In this document: piece after piece, positions 27,961-37,770 of the stretch
How the letters are laid out: the number at the start of each line of letters is the position of its first letter
How positions within the stretch are numbered: the first letter of the stretch is position 1
Assembly: GCA_026874595.1 (NCBI GenBank)
Contig: CM049310.1
Location: 42,659,558 to 42,723,557, forward strand
Length of the DNA: 64,000 nucleotides
Source: Sipunculus nudus
Lineage: Eukaryota > Annelida > Sipuncula > Golfingiida > Sipunculidae
Direction: 5' to 3'
Program-made: the position numbers and the translations under genes
Notes under the pieces: model-generated
Databases searched by the model: none
What the model was told of the DNA's origin: nothing
What the model saw: the letters and a program-made list of their open reading frames with translations, nothing else

Positions 27961-28572
27961 TTCTGTGGAGAAATTTCTATAGGGGCCTCGGTCCAAGCGG
28001 AGACCCTGAACGATCCCATAGTGCTTTGACATGCGTTGCACACCTGTGGCTTTTCCAGTACCGATGATATCCGATGAACACTCTTTAACCATTCACATGC
28101 GTCTCCGATCCCAACCAGGACTTCCCGGCGATCCCACCCAGAACTCCCCTGTTCCCCCCCCGGCGATCCCACCCAGAACTCCCCTGTTTCCCCCCCCCCC
28201 CGGCGATCCCACCCAGAACTCCCCTGTTTCCCCCCCCCCCGGCGATCCCACCCAGAACTCCCCTGTTTCCCCCCCCTTGGTAAACCCTACTGACCTTTCA
28301 CCTCCGACCTCGACGACCCAGACCGACCTTTCACATCAAACCGACCCTTCTTTCCCTCTGCCGGCGATCCCCAAACCTACAACCGGTCTACTTCTGACTT
28401 GAACCACACAACCTACCCCAGGCCCACAACTCTATCACTTCTTGACATAAGGCAGAGGGAGGGGCTGCCCCCTCCCCCCCCTCAAGTCCCCCCCTCCCCC
28501 ACAGGGGAGCCGTCTGGGACCCAAAAGCGCCCATAGAGCGCTCTCAACTGATAGAATAACAGAGTCGGCCTG

Positions 28573-28580
28573 CTTATATA
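28573..28580 (-). promoter_or_regulatory. Inward-facing TATA box, right palindrome arm
   Basis: The inverted partner of the TATATAAG at 26,071, pointing left into the repeat array. Convergent transcription would cross the same hairpins from both sides. Confidence 0.5.
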
Positions 28581-28826
28581 GTAGGGTTGTGGACACATTG
28601 AAATCTTTGGTGTGCGGCAGTTTTCACGTTTGTGCAAGATGTACGCGCAAACTGGAAAAGATATCGCAAATGTCACTCGTTGAACGCTTTAAGCATATTT
28701 TTCCAAAGATTTTAGCACATATTTCGTAAATGTTGTGTAGACCGTTGTCCGGCAATGGGCTATTTTGTTATGTTGACCAGTGTGCTGTATAAGGCAGCGC
28801 CCCCTATCGTATGATACCGGAACTAT

Positions 28827-29482
28827 TTTAACCGTGTCCAGAGAGGAGATATATATAACAGATTTAATATCTGAGTCAGACTTAGAATGACTAAATGCTG
28901 GCATCGGGGTGGATCGTGAAATATATTTCGATAGCATGGAGTCTGTCATGTATACACACCTATATATTGACATTTCATGATGGCATGTAAAATGGGCGTA
29001 CCGAAAATATAAAGCCATATTTATTTAAGAGAGGGCTGGTTCGAAATTGACCATTGTGGAACATCTACGATTTATTAATTCATCAACCCGGTCTCGTTCT
29101 TACGTGGGATAAATGGTGAGTCTGTAAACTGTGATCAATAGTGTTTTTTACGTTATATCACATACCATACAGACGCTGTCGTACAATGTCCTTTTCAGAA
29201 AACAACAAGCCGTACGTTTGAGACTATTATCTATTGTTAAGCCGTATAATAATATATATATCATCATCCTTTAAACGTACCAAGTGGGTTTTTTTTGTAT
29301 GTTGTTATACTCCACTTGCCTGGTTTGTTTTTACCTTTTAACATAATCTTTGTCACGATCACTGGTAAACAACATGATTAATCAGTCTAAACACAACTAT
29401 TTTGCGTGACTCACAGTGTAACACGACACGTTGTTGTGGGTTAGTCTAAATGTTAAGCATACTGTCAACAGGACAAGGCACT
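28827..29482. other. Non-coding stretch right of the palindrome
   Basis: No gene is recognised. The region is A+T-rich, with a GTAAACAA octamer (29365-29372) about 115 bp before the next TATA box and an oligo-T run near 29,290. Confidence 0.4.
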
Positions 29483-29490
29483 TATATAAA
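29483..29490 (+). promoter_or_regulatory. TATA box of the 91-aa gene
   Basis: TATATAAA lies 139-146 bp upstream of the ATG at 29,629. A 13-codon upstream ORF starts near 29,576 in the leader and could dampen translation. Confidence 0.65.
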
Positions 29491-29628
29491 GCCCCAGATC
29501 GGCCGCGTTTACTGTCACACTGTCTCTTGTGGAAGAAACGTGAGGGATAGGCTGCACCACGCACATAGTGGTCACATGTTTTATTTCATTCAACGTCTTG
29601 TAAACTGCGATTGGTAGTCGTACCAATA

Positions 29629-29904
29629 ATGAACGTGGTGGTTGTCGATACAGACACTGGGCTCACGACAACACACCTGGTGAACAGGAACAACTGCGAT
29701 AGGCGGTATCTTGCCAAAGAAAACGTGTTCGGAAAGGGAGGGTGTAGAAAACTGATCGTCGGGTCCGTCGAATGGGATAACTTGTTTTTCTCTTCCGGAC
29801 AGCCATATCCAACACATCACTGCCATTTCCATTTCATGGGTGTGGACTTTTGTGGTTTGGAAAAGAGACACGTTATCTCCAAATCTGACATCAAAGACAA
29901 GTGA
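29629..29904 (+). CDS. Small uncharacterised protein, 91 aa
   Basis: I do not recognise this protein. It is hydrophilic after a short hydrophobic N-terminus (NVVVVDTDTG), with Cys/His-rich motifs (HHCHFHF, DFCGL) that may bind a metal. It has no clear signal peptide or membrane span. A TATA box upstream, and a stop codon TGA whose last base begins AATAAA (29904-29909), support this strand over an overlapping antisense frame. It is compact and virus-like. Confidence 0.55.
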   Translation: MNVVVVDTDTGLTTTHLVNRNNCDRRYLAKENVFGKGGCRKLIVGSVEWDNLFFSSGQPYPTHHCHFHFMGVDFCGLEKRHVISKSDIKDK

Positions 29905-30324
29905 ATAAACGACACGCACCTCAAAGGGGGATCAACATCGAATGTGTTATATAACATACGGGACTACAATGGCGTGTAGTGCTTGGCACAACCACACTGT
30001 CATAATATATACAATTTACACTGCTGGTGGCTTTACAAACCAGGCGGCAGAAAATGAGGAGGTAATATTTGAGTTAGAGTTCCTTGGAGCGAGCTGAGAA
30101 ACACGTAGATATAACAGCATACAGACTCATCAGCCGCACATACCCGCTTACTTCAGAAACATTATAACCGCGCAAACATAATTCAATTTAGCGAAACTGC
30201 GTCATATGACTATATTTGTTTTGGAGGGACAGTTATATCACGTGGCTGCCGCACTACGAGTCAGGGCGTGCAATGCGGGACGCTTGTGAGCAGCAAACGT
30301 ACGAATAACGCGCTTTCGGCAAAG
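29905..30324. promoter_or_regulatory. Spacer and promoter region before Ig/FN3 gene 1
   Basis: This spacer holds the poly(A) signal of the 91-aa gene, an E-box-like TCACGTGG (30238-30245) beside TTATAT, and a leader (GGGACGCTTGTGAGCAGCAAACGT-type) repeated before the second copy. No other gene is seen. Confidence 0.45.
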
Positions 30325-31149
30325 ATGACACCGCTGCTGCCGATGTTGCATCTGTTCACACTGTTGGCAGGCTGCCTTTATGTGATTGAAGGCAGTCGCA
30401 CAGTCACTTTCCATAACTACGCGTCTTACACATCGGATACAAAGATGTGCTCCGACCCTTACCAGTATCGAATCGAGGCGTACGACAACAAGACACTGGA
30501 GTTCGGCGATGGTGACACGATCACTGTGCGGTGCCGTTTGGGATGCAATGTTCACATGAAAGACCCGTGCCCTTCGGTTACGACCATGGGGTTCGGACTG
30601 TCTACAGGAGTACTCGAGCTGTTCAATATGTCGTCGCCGAGAGTGTTCGTAGAAAATTCCACCTCTGGACGGTCTAATGCCTTGTTCAACATATCCGCCG
30701 ACGAACTGCCCAACGGATTCTCTGCCGTGTATTGCGGTTGTGGCTGTTTTGTTTGCTCTGCCCTGAGAAGCAGCGCCCTCTATTTGAAGGTGGTGGACAC
30801 GGCCGCCCCAAAGAAACCCTCGCAGCCGAAGCAGGTCACGAAAACTCTCAAAACTAATTCTGTGACATGGAACCGCCCTGCCGCTCCTGGAACATACCGG
30901 TACAAAGTGATCTACCAAAAGGTCCCTGACACAGTAAATCCACCGGGCACCTCGGTTTACGATCCAACCTACAGGTGGGTTCCTCAGGTAGAGACCCACG
31001 TCCACACCGTTGCCACCACTTCTGCGAAGCTCGTCCATGCCAAACCGTCCACCAAGTATCTCGTGTACGTGTCCGCAGAAGTGAACGGCACGAACCGTTG
31101 GTCCACGATATCGCGAGGTGGTTTCATAACTCCCGAACCATGCCCTTAA
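30325..31149 (+). CDS. Secreted Ig-like plus fibronectin-III protein 1, 274 aa
   Basis: A signal peptide (LLPMLHLFTLLAGCLYVIEG) opens the protein. Residues about 25-160 look like an immunoglobulin-type domain: DTITVRCRLGC on an early strand and ELPNGFSAVYCGCGC on a late strand, ending LYLKVVD, with extra Cys. Residues about 165-270 form a fibronectin type III domain (VTWNRPAAPGTYRYKVIY ... STKYLVYVSAEVNGTNRWS). N-glycosylation sites (NMS, NST, NIS) are present, and no membrane anchor follows, so it is probably secreted. Ig plus FN3 is the layout of cytokine and cell-adhesion receptors; a soluble decoy or binding protein is plausible. A GTG-started extension upstream is rejected. It is the paralogue of the next gene. 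Confidence 0.75.
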   Translation: MTPLLPMLHLFTLLAGCLYVIEGSRTVTFHNYASYTSDTKMCSDPYQYRIEAYDNKTLEFGDGDTITVRCRLGCNVHMKDPCPSVTTMGFGLSTGVLELFNMSSPRVFVENSTSGRSNALFNISADELPNGFSAVYCGCGCFVCSALRSSALYLKVVDTAAPKKPSQPKQVTKTLKTNSVTWNRPAAPGTYRYKVIYQKVPDTVNPPGTSVYDPTYRWVPQVETHVHTVATTSAKLVHAKPSTKYLVYVSAEVNGTNRWSTISRGGFITPEPCP

Positions 31150-31716
31150 CACTATCTGAATGTCAAACGCGATTTCATAGTCTTTTGAGGGAGGATCTTC
31201 CAATATGGACCTTACGCTGTTTACGTTTTGAATAGTTTCACAAGACAATCTTTGTTTTTAATGTACATAGACGTTTGCATATAAGAGTCAATTAATATTT
31301 TATTGTATGATGGCCGATAACATGTTTCTGTTCTTTTGTATGTACCGTGTTTCATCTATGCCGATCACATTTGTTTGTTTCTCGTAATTGTATCTGTTGT
31401 GTTTTTTTTTGTCGTTTGTATTTATACTGGAATATAATGGAATATGATGCCGATATTGTTACGTCGCTTGCACCAGGAACATCGCCAGATGATATGAATC
31501 AGCAAGAACACGTCGGGTGATTATTTGTTTTGTTCTATGGGGGGGGGGGTTCATGTTTCCGATGTCACGTGACGGTACTCGCATGTTATATATGTGGTCG
31601 CAGCACGTCGACTCAGATCATTTTAAACGGGACGCTGGTGAGAAGCAAGCGTGCAGCAAACGGCCTCCAGCCCTTACCGTTGACTGTACGTAAGACAAAC
31701 CAGGAACGGAGACAAT
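31150..31716. other. Spacer between the Ig/FN3 paralogues
   Basis: A+T-rich without a gene. It contains a G11 tract near 31,540, an E-box TCACGTGA (31565-31572), TATATATG (31587-31594) and a leader similar to that of paralogue 1. The duplication therefore included the promoter. Confidence 0.5.
31587..31594 (+). promoter_or_regulatory. TATA box of Ig/FN3 gene 2
   Basis: TATATATG lies 123-130 bp upstream of the ATG, with TCACGTGA 15 bp before it. Confidence 0.5.
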
Positions 31717-32553
31717 ATGAGACCGCTACTGCCGTTGTTGCAACTGTTCACACTGTTTTTCTGCTTATATCTGGTTGAGGGCCGCCGCACCGTCACGTTT
31801 TATGATTACGGCTTTTATGGCTCGGAGGACAGAATATGCTCCGACCGTTACCAGTATTTGATAGAGCCGTACGACAACGCAAATCAGGTGTTCGGCGATG
31901 GTGACACGATCACTGTGCGGTGCCGTTTGGGATGCAAGGAAAACGCTGTTCACAAGGAAGACCCTTGCCCTTCGGTTACGACCATGGGGTTCGGACTGTC
32001 AACAGGAGTACTCGACCTGTACAATATGTCGTCGCCCAGAGTGTTCGTTGAAAATTCCACCTCTGGGCGGGTGAATGCCTTGTTCAACATATCCGCCGAC
32101 GAATTGCCCAACGGGATATCGGCCGTTTATTGCGGCTGTGGCTGTTTTGCATGTTCGAAGTTGAGAAGCCGCGCCCTCTATTTAAAAGTGAAAGACTCGG
32201 CAGCTCCAACCAAACCCTCGCGCCCGGTGCAAGGTACGAAAACCGTCAAAACAAATTATGTGACATGGAAACGTCCCGCCACCCCTGGAAGATACCGGTA
32301 CAAAGTGATCTACACAAGAGTCCCTGTCAGTGCCAATTCACGAGGCAGCAGCTCTGTTTACGATCCAACTTATAGGTGGGTGCCTCAGATCAAGAGACAT
32401 GTCCACATCGTTTACACCAATTCTGCGGCCCTCGTCCATGCCGTGCCGGCTACAATGTACGTGGTGTCCGTGTATGCAGAGGTTAACGGCACCAATCGCT
32501 GGTCCCGTATATCGCGACCCGGTTTCTTCAAAACACCAGACCCTCGCCAATAA
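31717..32553 (+). CDS. Secreted Ig-like plus fibronectin-III protein 2, 278 aa
   Basis: A close paralogue of the preceding gene. It has a signal peptide (LLPLLQLFTLFFCLYLVEG), a Cys-rich Ig-like domain with the same DTITVRCRLGC and YCGCGC motifs, then an FN3 domain (VTWKRPATPGRYRYKVIY ... VSVYAEVNGTNRWS). It differs by a small insertion after the GC motif and many substitutions in exposed loops. The conserved stretches (SVTTMGFGLSTGVL, SPRVFVENSTSGR) mark the family. There is no membrane anchor. The stop TAA lies inside AATAAA (32549-32554), an extremely compact end. It is the last recognisable viral-type gene before host-like DNA begins. Confidence 0.78.
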   Translation: MRPLLPLLQLFTLFFCLYLVEGRRTVTFYDYGFYGSEDRICSDRYQYLIEPYDNANQVFGDGDTITVRCRLGCKENAVHKEDPCPSVTTMGFGLSTGVLDLYNMSSPRVFVENSTSGRVNALFNISADELPNGISAVYCGCGCFACSKLRSRALYLKVKDSAAPTKPSRPVQGTKTVKTNYVTWKRPATPGRYRYKVIYTRVPVSANSRGSSSVYDPTYRWVPQIKRHVHIVYTNSAALVHAVPATMYVVSVYAEVNGTNRWSRISRPGFFKTPDPRQ

Positions 32554-33490
32554 ATCTGGTTGAATGTCGGAGTCGTTTTCATAATATTCCGTGCAAGGAT
32601 GTTCTTCATGGACATTACGTGGTTTTGCTTTTGATTACCTTTCACTACATGTGCTTTTGTTCTTGTTGCAGTTAGTTTTTTTTCATATCAGACCATACAA
32701 TAATGTGTTTGTCCAGTGGCGTTTTAAAGTATGCGCCTACATCAATCAATATATTTGTTTTCCACATTAAAAGATGTGCTGATTATATCTACTTGTCTTC
32801 GTGGTTTTTCTTTCGGTTATGGTAAGCGTTTGTATATGTGTGCGTGTGTGTGTATGTGGACTTGTATGTCGTCCGCTTAATATGATACTGGAATATCACC
32901 ATCGCCTGTATGGTTACTGTACGTAGGACAACGCCCCACACGCCTCAAAACCTTTTTGCCCTAACCTCCCACCAGCGTACATATGCAGTTATTTAATGAC
33001 GGTAAGCGAAGCCGATATATGAGCTTTGGACGACATAACAAAAGTAGTGCCGTAGAGCTACCAGTATTTTAGATATACATGTGATCGTAAAAAAAAACTA
33101 TCATATTGCCGGGAAATGATAATAACTGGCATGATATATATCAGTGTTGCGCGTGGACGATATGTCCCTGTGGACGAAAAGGCACCACAGACGTTGATCA
33201 CAACCGCATCACATTTCACAATGCTGCGGATGAACCTTTAGACAAAGATCACCATGATGCATTAAAACAGCCAGCACATTAACTTGTTTAGCACATCCGA
33301 CTGCCTGGTCAGTCGTGCAATATTTTATACTTGACACAGAGCGCGTGAATCTGCGGTGGACGAAAAGAACTGTGGACGAAACGTCCGTTACAATATTCCT
33401 GTGGGCGAACCGGACCTGTGGAGAAACAGGTGGTTGGACAAAGAGGCGAGCACAAAAAGATCTGGGGACGAAACATCTATAACCCAAATT
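32554..33490. other. Transition from viral-type to host-type DNA
   Basis: Gene density and G+C content fall here. GT-rich simple sequence lies near 32,840. From 33,140 a short degenerate host-type motif (TGTGGACGAAA, several copies to 33,470) appears and runs directly into the 617-bp satellite. I see no target duplication or terminal repeat marking an exact junction. Confidence 0.55.
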
Positions 33491-36400
33491 TCTTATATAC
33501 CAGGAGAACCTGGTAAATGAAAAAGTAGTATTTGCTGCTTATTTGGTCAATCCAATGTGTTTGTTTGTTTAGTTTGGCCTATCAGGATGGAGAACACTAC
33601 TATCCTTATATCCATTGTTTGTCTGTTTGGCAAAAAAAGATGGAGAATAGTACTGTCCTGGTACCCATACGCAATTGGCCAAATAAGCAGAAGTGGAATT
33701 GTTTGAAATTTGTTTATATAAAGGGGGCTTTGGTTTCCCAAATAAATCCTTCTGAATTTGGGTTTTGAACTTGGGAGCTGGATTAACGGAATCAAACACG
33801 AAACCGAGGTTAAGTTTCCTAATTTACGAAATGAGCATTACGTAAACTATTAACCAATATACCTTCAGCACGATTAAAGTAAAATTTGTGAATAATTTGG
33901 TCTATATCATGATTTGAATTTTTAAAGATAAAACTTTTACTTAAATAAGATTTATATGGGAAAGAATACATGAATTTGGGAGTGCTTTTAATTAAAAGCG
34001 CTATATCTTCAATACAAATGAGTATCAGATCTAGCAGAACTTGTCGATCCTGCTGAATTTTCCGGATTTTGGAGGAAAAAGAAAGAATTTTTTTTAGTGG
34101 TAAATTTCTGATATATACCAGGAGTACCTGGTAAATGAAAAAGTAGTATTTGCTGCTTATTTAGTCAATCCAATGTGTTTGTTTGTTTAGTTTAGCCTAT
34201 CAGGATGGAGAACACTACTATCCTTATATCCATTGTTTGTCTGTTTGGCAAAAAAAGATGGAGAATAGTACTGTCCTGGTACCCATACGCAATTGGCCAA
34301 ATAAGCAGAAGTGGAATTGTTTGAAATTTTTTTTTATATAAAGGGGGCTTTGGTTTCCCAAATAAATCCTTCTGAATTTGGGTTTTGAAATTGGGAGCTG
34401 GATTAACGGAATCAAACACGAAACCGAGGTTAAGTTTCCTAATTTACGAAATAAGCATTACGTAAACTATTAACCAATATCCTTTCAGCACGATTAAAGT
34501 AAAATTTGTGAATAATTTGGTCTATATCATGATTTGAATTTTTAAAGATAAAACTTTTACTTAAATAAGATTTATATGGGAAAGAATACATGAATATGGG
34601 AGTGCTTTTAATTAAAAGCGCTATATCTTCAATACAAATGAGTATCAGATCTAGCAGAACTTGTCGATCCTGCTGAATTTTCCGGATTTCGGAGGAAAAA
34701 GAAAGAATTTTTTTAGTGGTAAATTTCTTATATACCAGGAGAACCTGGTAAATGAAAAAGTAGTATTTGCTGCTTATTTGGTCAATCCAATGTGTTTGTT
34801 TGTTTAGTTTGGCCTATCAGGATGGAGAACACTACTATCCTTATATCCATTGTTTGTCTGTTTGGCAAAAAAAGATGGAGAATAGTACTGTCCTGGTACC
34901 CATACGCAATTGGCCAAATAAGCAGAAGTGGAATTGTTTGAAATTTGTTTATATAAAGGGGGCTTTGGTTTCCCAAATAAATCCTTCTGAATTTGGGTTT
35001 TGAACTTGGGAGCTGGATTAACGGAATCAAACACGAAACCGAGGTTAAGTTTCCTAATTTACGAAATGAGCATTACGTAAACTATTAACCAATATACCTT
35101 CAGCACGATTAAAGTAAAATTTGTGAATAATTTGGTCCATATCATGATTTGAATTTTTAAAGGTAAAACTTTTACTTAAATAAGATTTATATGGGAAAGA
35201 ATACATGAATTTGGGAGTGCTTTTTATTAAAAGCGCTATATCTTCAATACAAATGAGTATCAGATCTAGCAGAACTTGTCGATCCTGCTGAATTTTCCGG
35301 ATTTTGAAGGAAAAAGAAAGAATTTTTTTAGTGGTAAATTTCTGATATACCAGGAGAACCTGATAAATGAAAGAAGTAGTATTTGCTGCTTATTTGGTCA
35401 ATCCAATGTGTTTGTTTGTTTAGTTTGGCCTATCAGGATGGAGAACACTACTATCCTTATATCCATTGTTTGTCTGTTTGGCAAAAAAAGATGGAGAATA
35501 GTACTGTCCTGGTACCCATACGCAATTGGCCAAATAAGCAGAAGTGGAATTGTTTGAAATTTGTTTATATAAAGGGGGCTTTGGTTTCCCAAATAAATCC
35601 TTCTGAATTTGGGTTTTGAACTTGGGAGCTGGATTAACGGAATCAAACACGAAACCGAGGTTAAGTTTCCTAATTTACGAAATGAGCATTACGTAAACTA
35701 TTAACCAATATCCTTTCAGCACGATTAAAGTAAAATTTGTGAATAATTTGGTCTATATCATGATTTGAATTTTTAAAGATAAAACTTTTACTTAAATAAG
35801 ATTTATATGGGAAAGAATACATGAATTTGGGAGTGCTTTTAATTAAAAGCGCTATATCTTCAATACAAATGAGTATCAGATCTAGCAGAACTTGTCGATC
35901 CTGCTGAATTTTCCGGATTTTGGAGGAAAAAGAAAGAATTTTTTTAGTGGTAAATTTCTGATATACCAGGAGAACCTGGTAAATGAAAAAGTAGTATTTG
36001 CTGCTTATTTAGTCAATCCAATGTGTTTGTTTGTTTAGTTTGGCCTATCAGGATGGAGAACACTACTATCCTTATATCCATTGTTTGTCTGTTTGGCAAA
36101 AAAAGATGGAGAATAGTACTGTCCTGGTACCCATACGCTATTGGCCAAATAAGCAGAAGTGGAATTGTTTGAAATTTGTTTATATAAAGGGGGCTTTTGT
36201 TTCTTAAAAAAAATTAAATCCTTCTGAATTTGGGTTTTGAAATTGGGAGCTGGATTAACGGAATCAAACACGAAACCGAGGTTAAGTTTCCTAATTTACG
36301 AAATAAGCATTACGTAAACTATTAACCAATATCCTTTCAGCACGATTAAAGTAAAATTTGTGAATAATTTGGTCTATATCATGATTTGAATTTTTAAAGA

Positions 36401-37770
36401 TAAAACTTTTACTTAAATAAGATTTATATGGGAAAGAATACATGAATATGGGAGTGCTTTTAATTAAAAGCGCTATATCTTCAATACAAATGAGTATCAG
36501 ATCTAGCAGAACTTGTCGATCCTGCTGAATTTTCCGGATTTCGGAGGAAAAAGAAAGAATTTATTTAGTGGTAAATTTCTTATATACCAGGAGAACCTGG
36601 TAAATGAAAAAGTAGTATTTGCTACTTATTTGGTCAATCCAATGTGTTTGTTTGTTTAGTTTGGCCTATCAGGATGGAGAACACTACTATCCTTATATCC
36701 ATTGTTTGTCTGTTTGGCAAAAAAAGATGGAGAATAGTACTGTCCTGGTACCCATACGCAATTGGCCAAATAAGCAGAAGTGGAATTGTTTGAAATTTGT
36801 TTATATAAAGGGGGCTTTGGTTTCCCAAATAAATCCTTCTGAATTCGGGTGTTGAACTTGGGAGCAGGATTAACGGAATCAAACATGAAACCGAGGTTAA
36901 TTTCCTTATTTACTGAATGAGCATTAAACTATTAACCAATATCCTTTTAGCACAATCAAAGTAAAATTTGCGAATAATTTGGTCCATATCATTTTAATTT
37001 TTTAAGAAAAACTTTTACTTTAATTAGATTTATATGGGAAAGAATACATGGATTGGGGAGTGCTATATCTTCTGAATTCGGGTGTTGAACTTGGGAGCAG
37101 GATTAACGGAATCAAACATGACACCGAGGTTAATTTCCTTATTTACTGAATGAGCATTAAACTATTAACCATTATCCTTTTAGCACGATCAAAGTAAAAT
37201 TTGCAAATAATTTGGTCCATATCATTTTAATTTTTTAAGAAAAACTTTTACTTTAATTAGATTTATATGGGAAAGAATACATGGATTGGGGAGTGCTTTT
37301 AATTAAAGGCGCTATATCTTCAATACAAATGAGTATCAGATCTAGCAGACCTTGTCTATCCTGCTGAATTTTCCGATATACCAGGAAAATCTAGTAAATG
37401 GAAAAGTAGTATTTGCTGCTTATTTGGTCAATCCAATGTGTTTGTTTGTTTGGTTTGGACTATCAGGGTGGAGAACACTACTCTCCTTATATCCATTGTT
37501 TGTCTGTTTTGGCAAACGAGGATGGAGAATAGTACTGTCCTGGTACCCATACGCAATTGGCCAAATAAGCAGAAGTGGAATTGTTTGAAATTTGTTTATA
37601 TAAAGGGGGCTTTTGTTTCTTAAAAAAAATTAAATCTGAATTTGGGCATTGAAATTGGGAGCAGATTTAACGAAATCATCCACGAGACCGAGGTAAAGTT
37701 TCCTAATTTACGAAACGAGCATTACGTAAACTATTAACATATCTCCTGGAAATATTCTTTCTCAAACTGA
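33490..37770 (+). repeat. 617-bp satellite array
   Basis: Six near-identical units of about 617 bp start near 33,491, 34,106, 34,724, 35,340, 35,956 and 36,575. A scrambled part (a 236-bp internal duplication near 36,835-37,300) and a partial copy from 37,370 follow. Every unit begins ATACCAGGAGAACCTGG and contains TCAGATCTAGCAGA. The 76-82-codon frames that recur are by-products of the repeat. Confidence 0.9.

Larger units (their letters stand above)
25826..28826. repeat. Imperfect palindrome of about 3 kb with hairpin repeats
   Basis: The outer parts of the two arms are inverted copies: AGTTCC, TGGTCA, TTGCCGGACAACGGTCTA, the TATATAAG segment and a run containing GAGAGCGCTC all recur reverse-complemented at the right end. 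Inside lie G-rich tracts (G9-G13), then 106-bp tandem units. The centre is near 27,040, where GGCGCCGAAGGCGCC meets its inverted partner. The arms are unequal (about 1.2 and 1.75 kb) because the right holds more 106-bp units. Open frames here are low-complexity Pro/Gly repeats and not genes. Possible roles are replication origin, cleavage/packaging or segment-junction repeat, or source of hairpin RNA. None can be decided from sequence alone. Confidence 0.8.

Noticed and set aside
25888-28676. Many overlapping frames of 60-157 codons rich in Gly, Pro and Arg
   Set aside because: They are translations of the G+C-rich hairpin repeats and palindrome arms on both strands, with no promoter placement and no codon structure beyond the repeat.
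25826-28826. Palindrome as a simple foldback transposon
   Set aside because: I found no target duplication at its outer edges and no transposase. It remains possible but unsupported.
29590-29919. 109-codon antisense frame over the 91-aa gene
   Set aside because: The plus strand has a TATA box and an AATAAA at the stop, and the antisense strand has neither.
1-32560. Definite assignment to Malacoherpesviridae
   Set aside because: No polymerase, terminase, major capsid or other hallmark gene is visible in the window. The name is kept only as the leading hypothesis.
33532-37623. Recurring 76-82-codon frames
   Set aside because: They repeat with the 617-bp satellite, occur on both strands at once, and are broken in other units.
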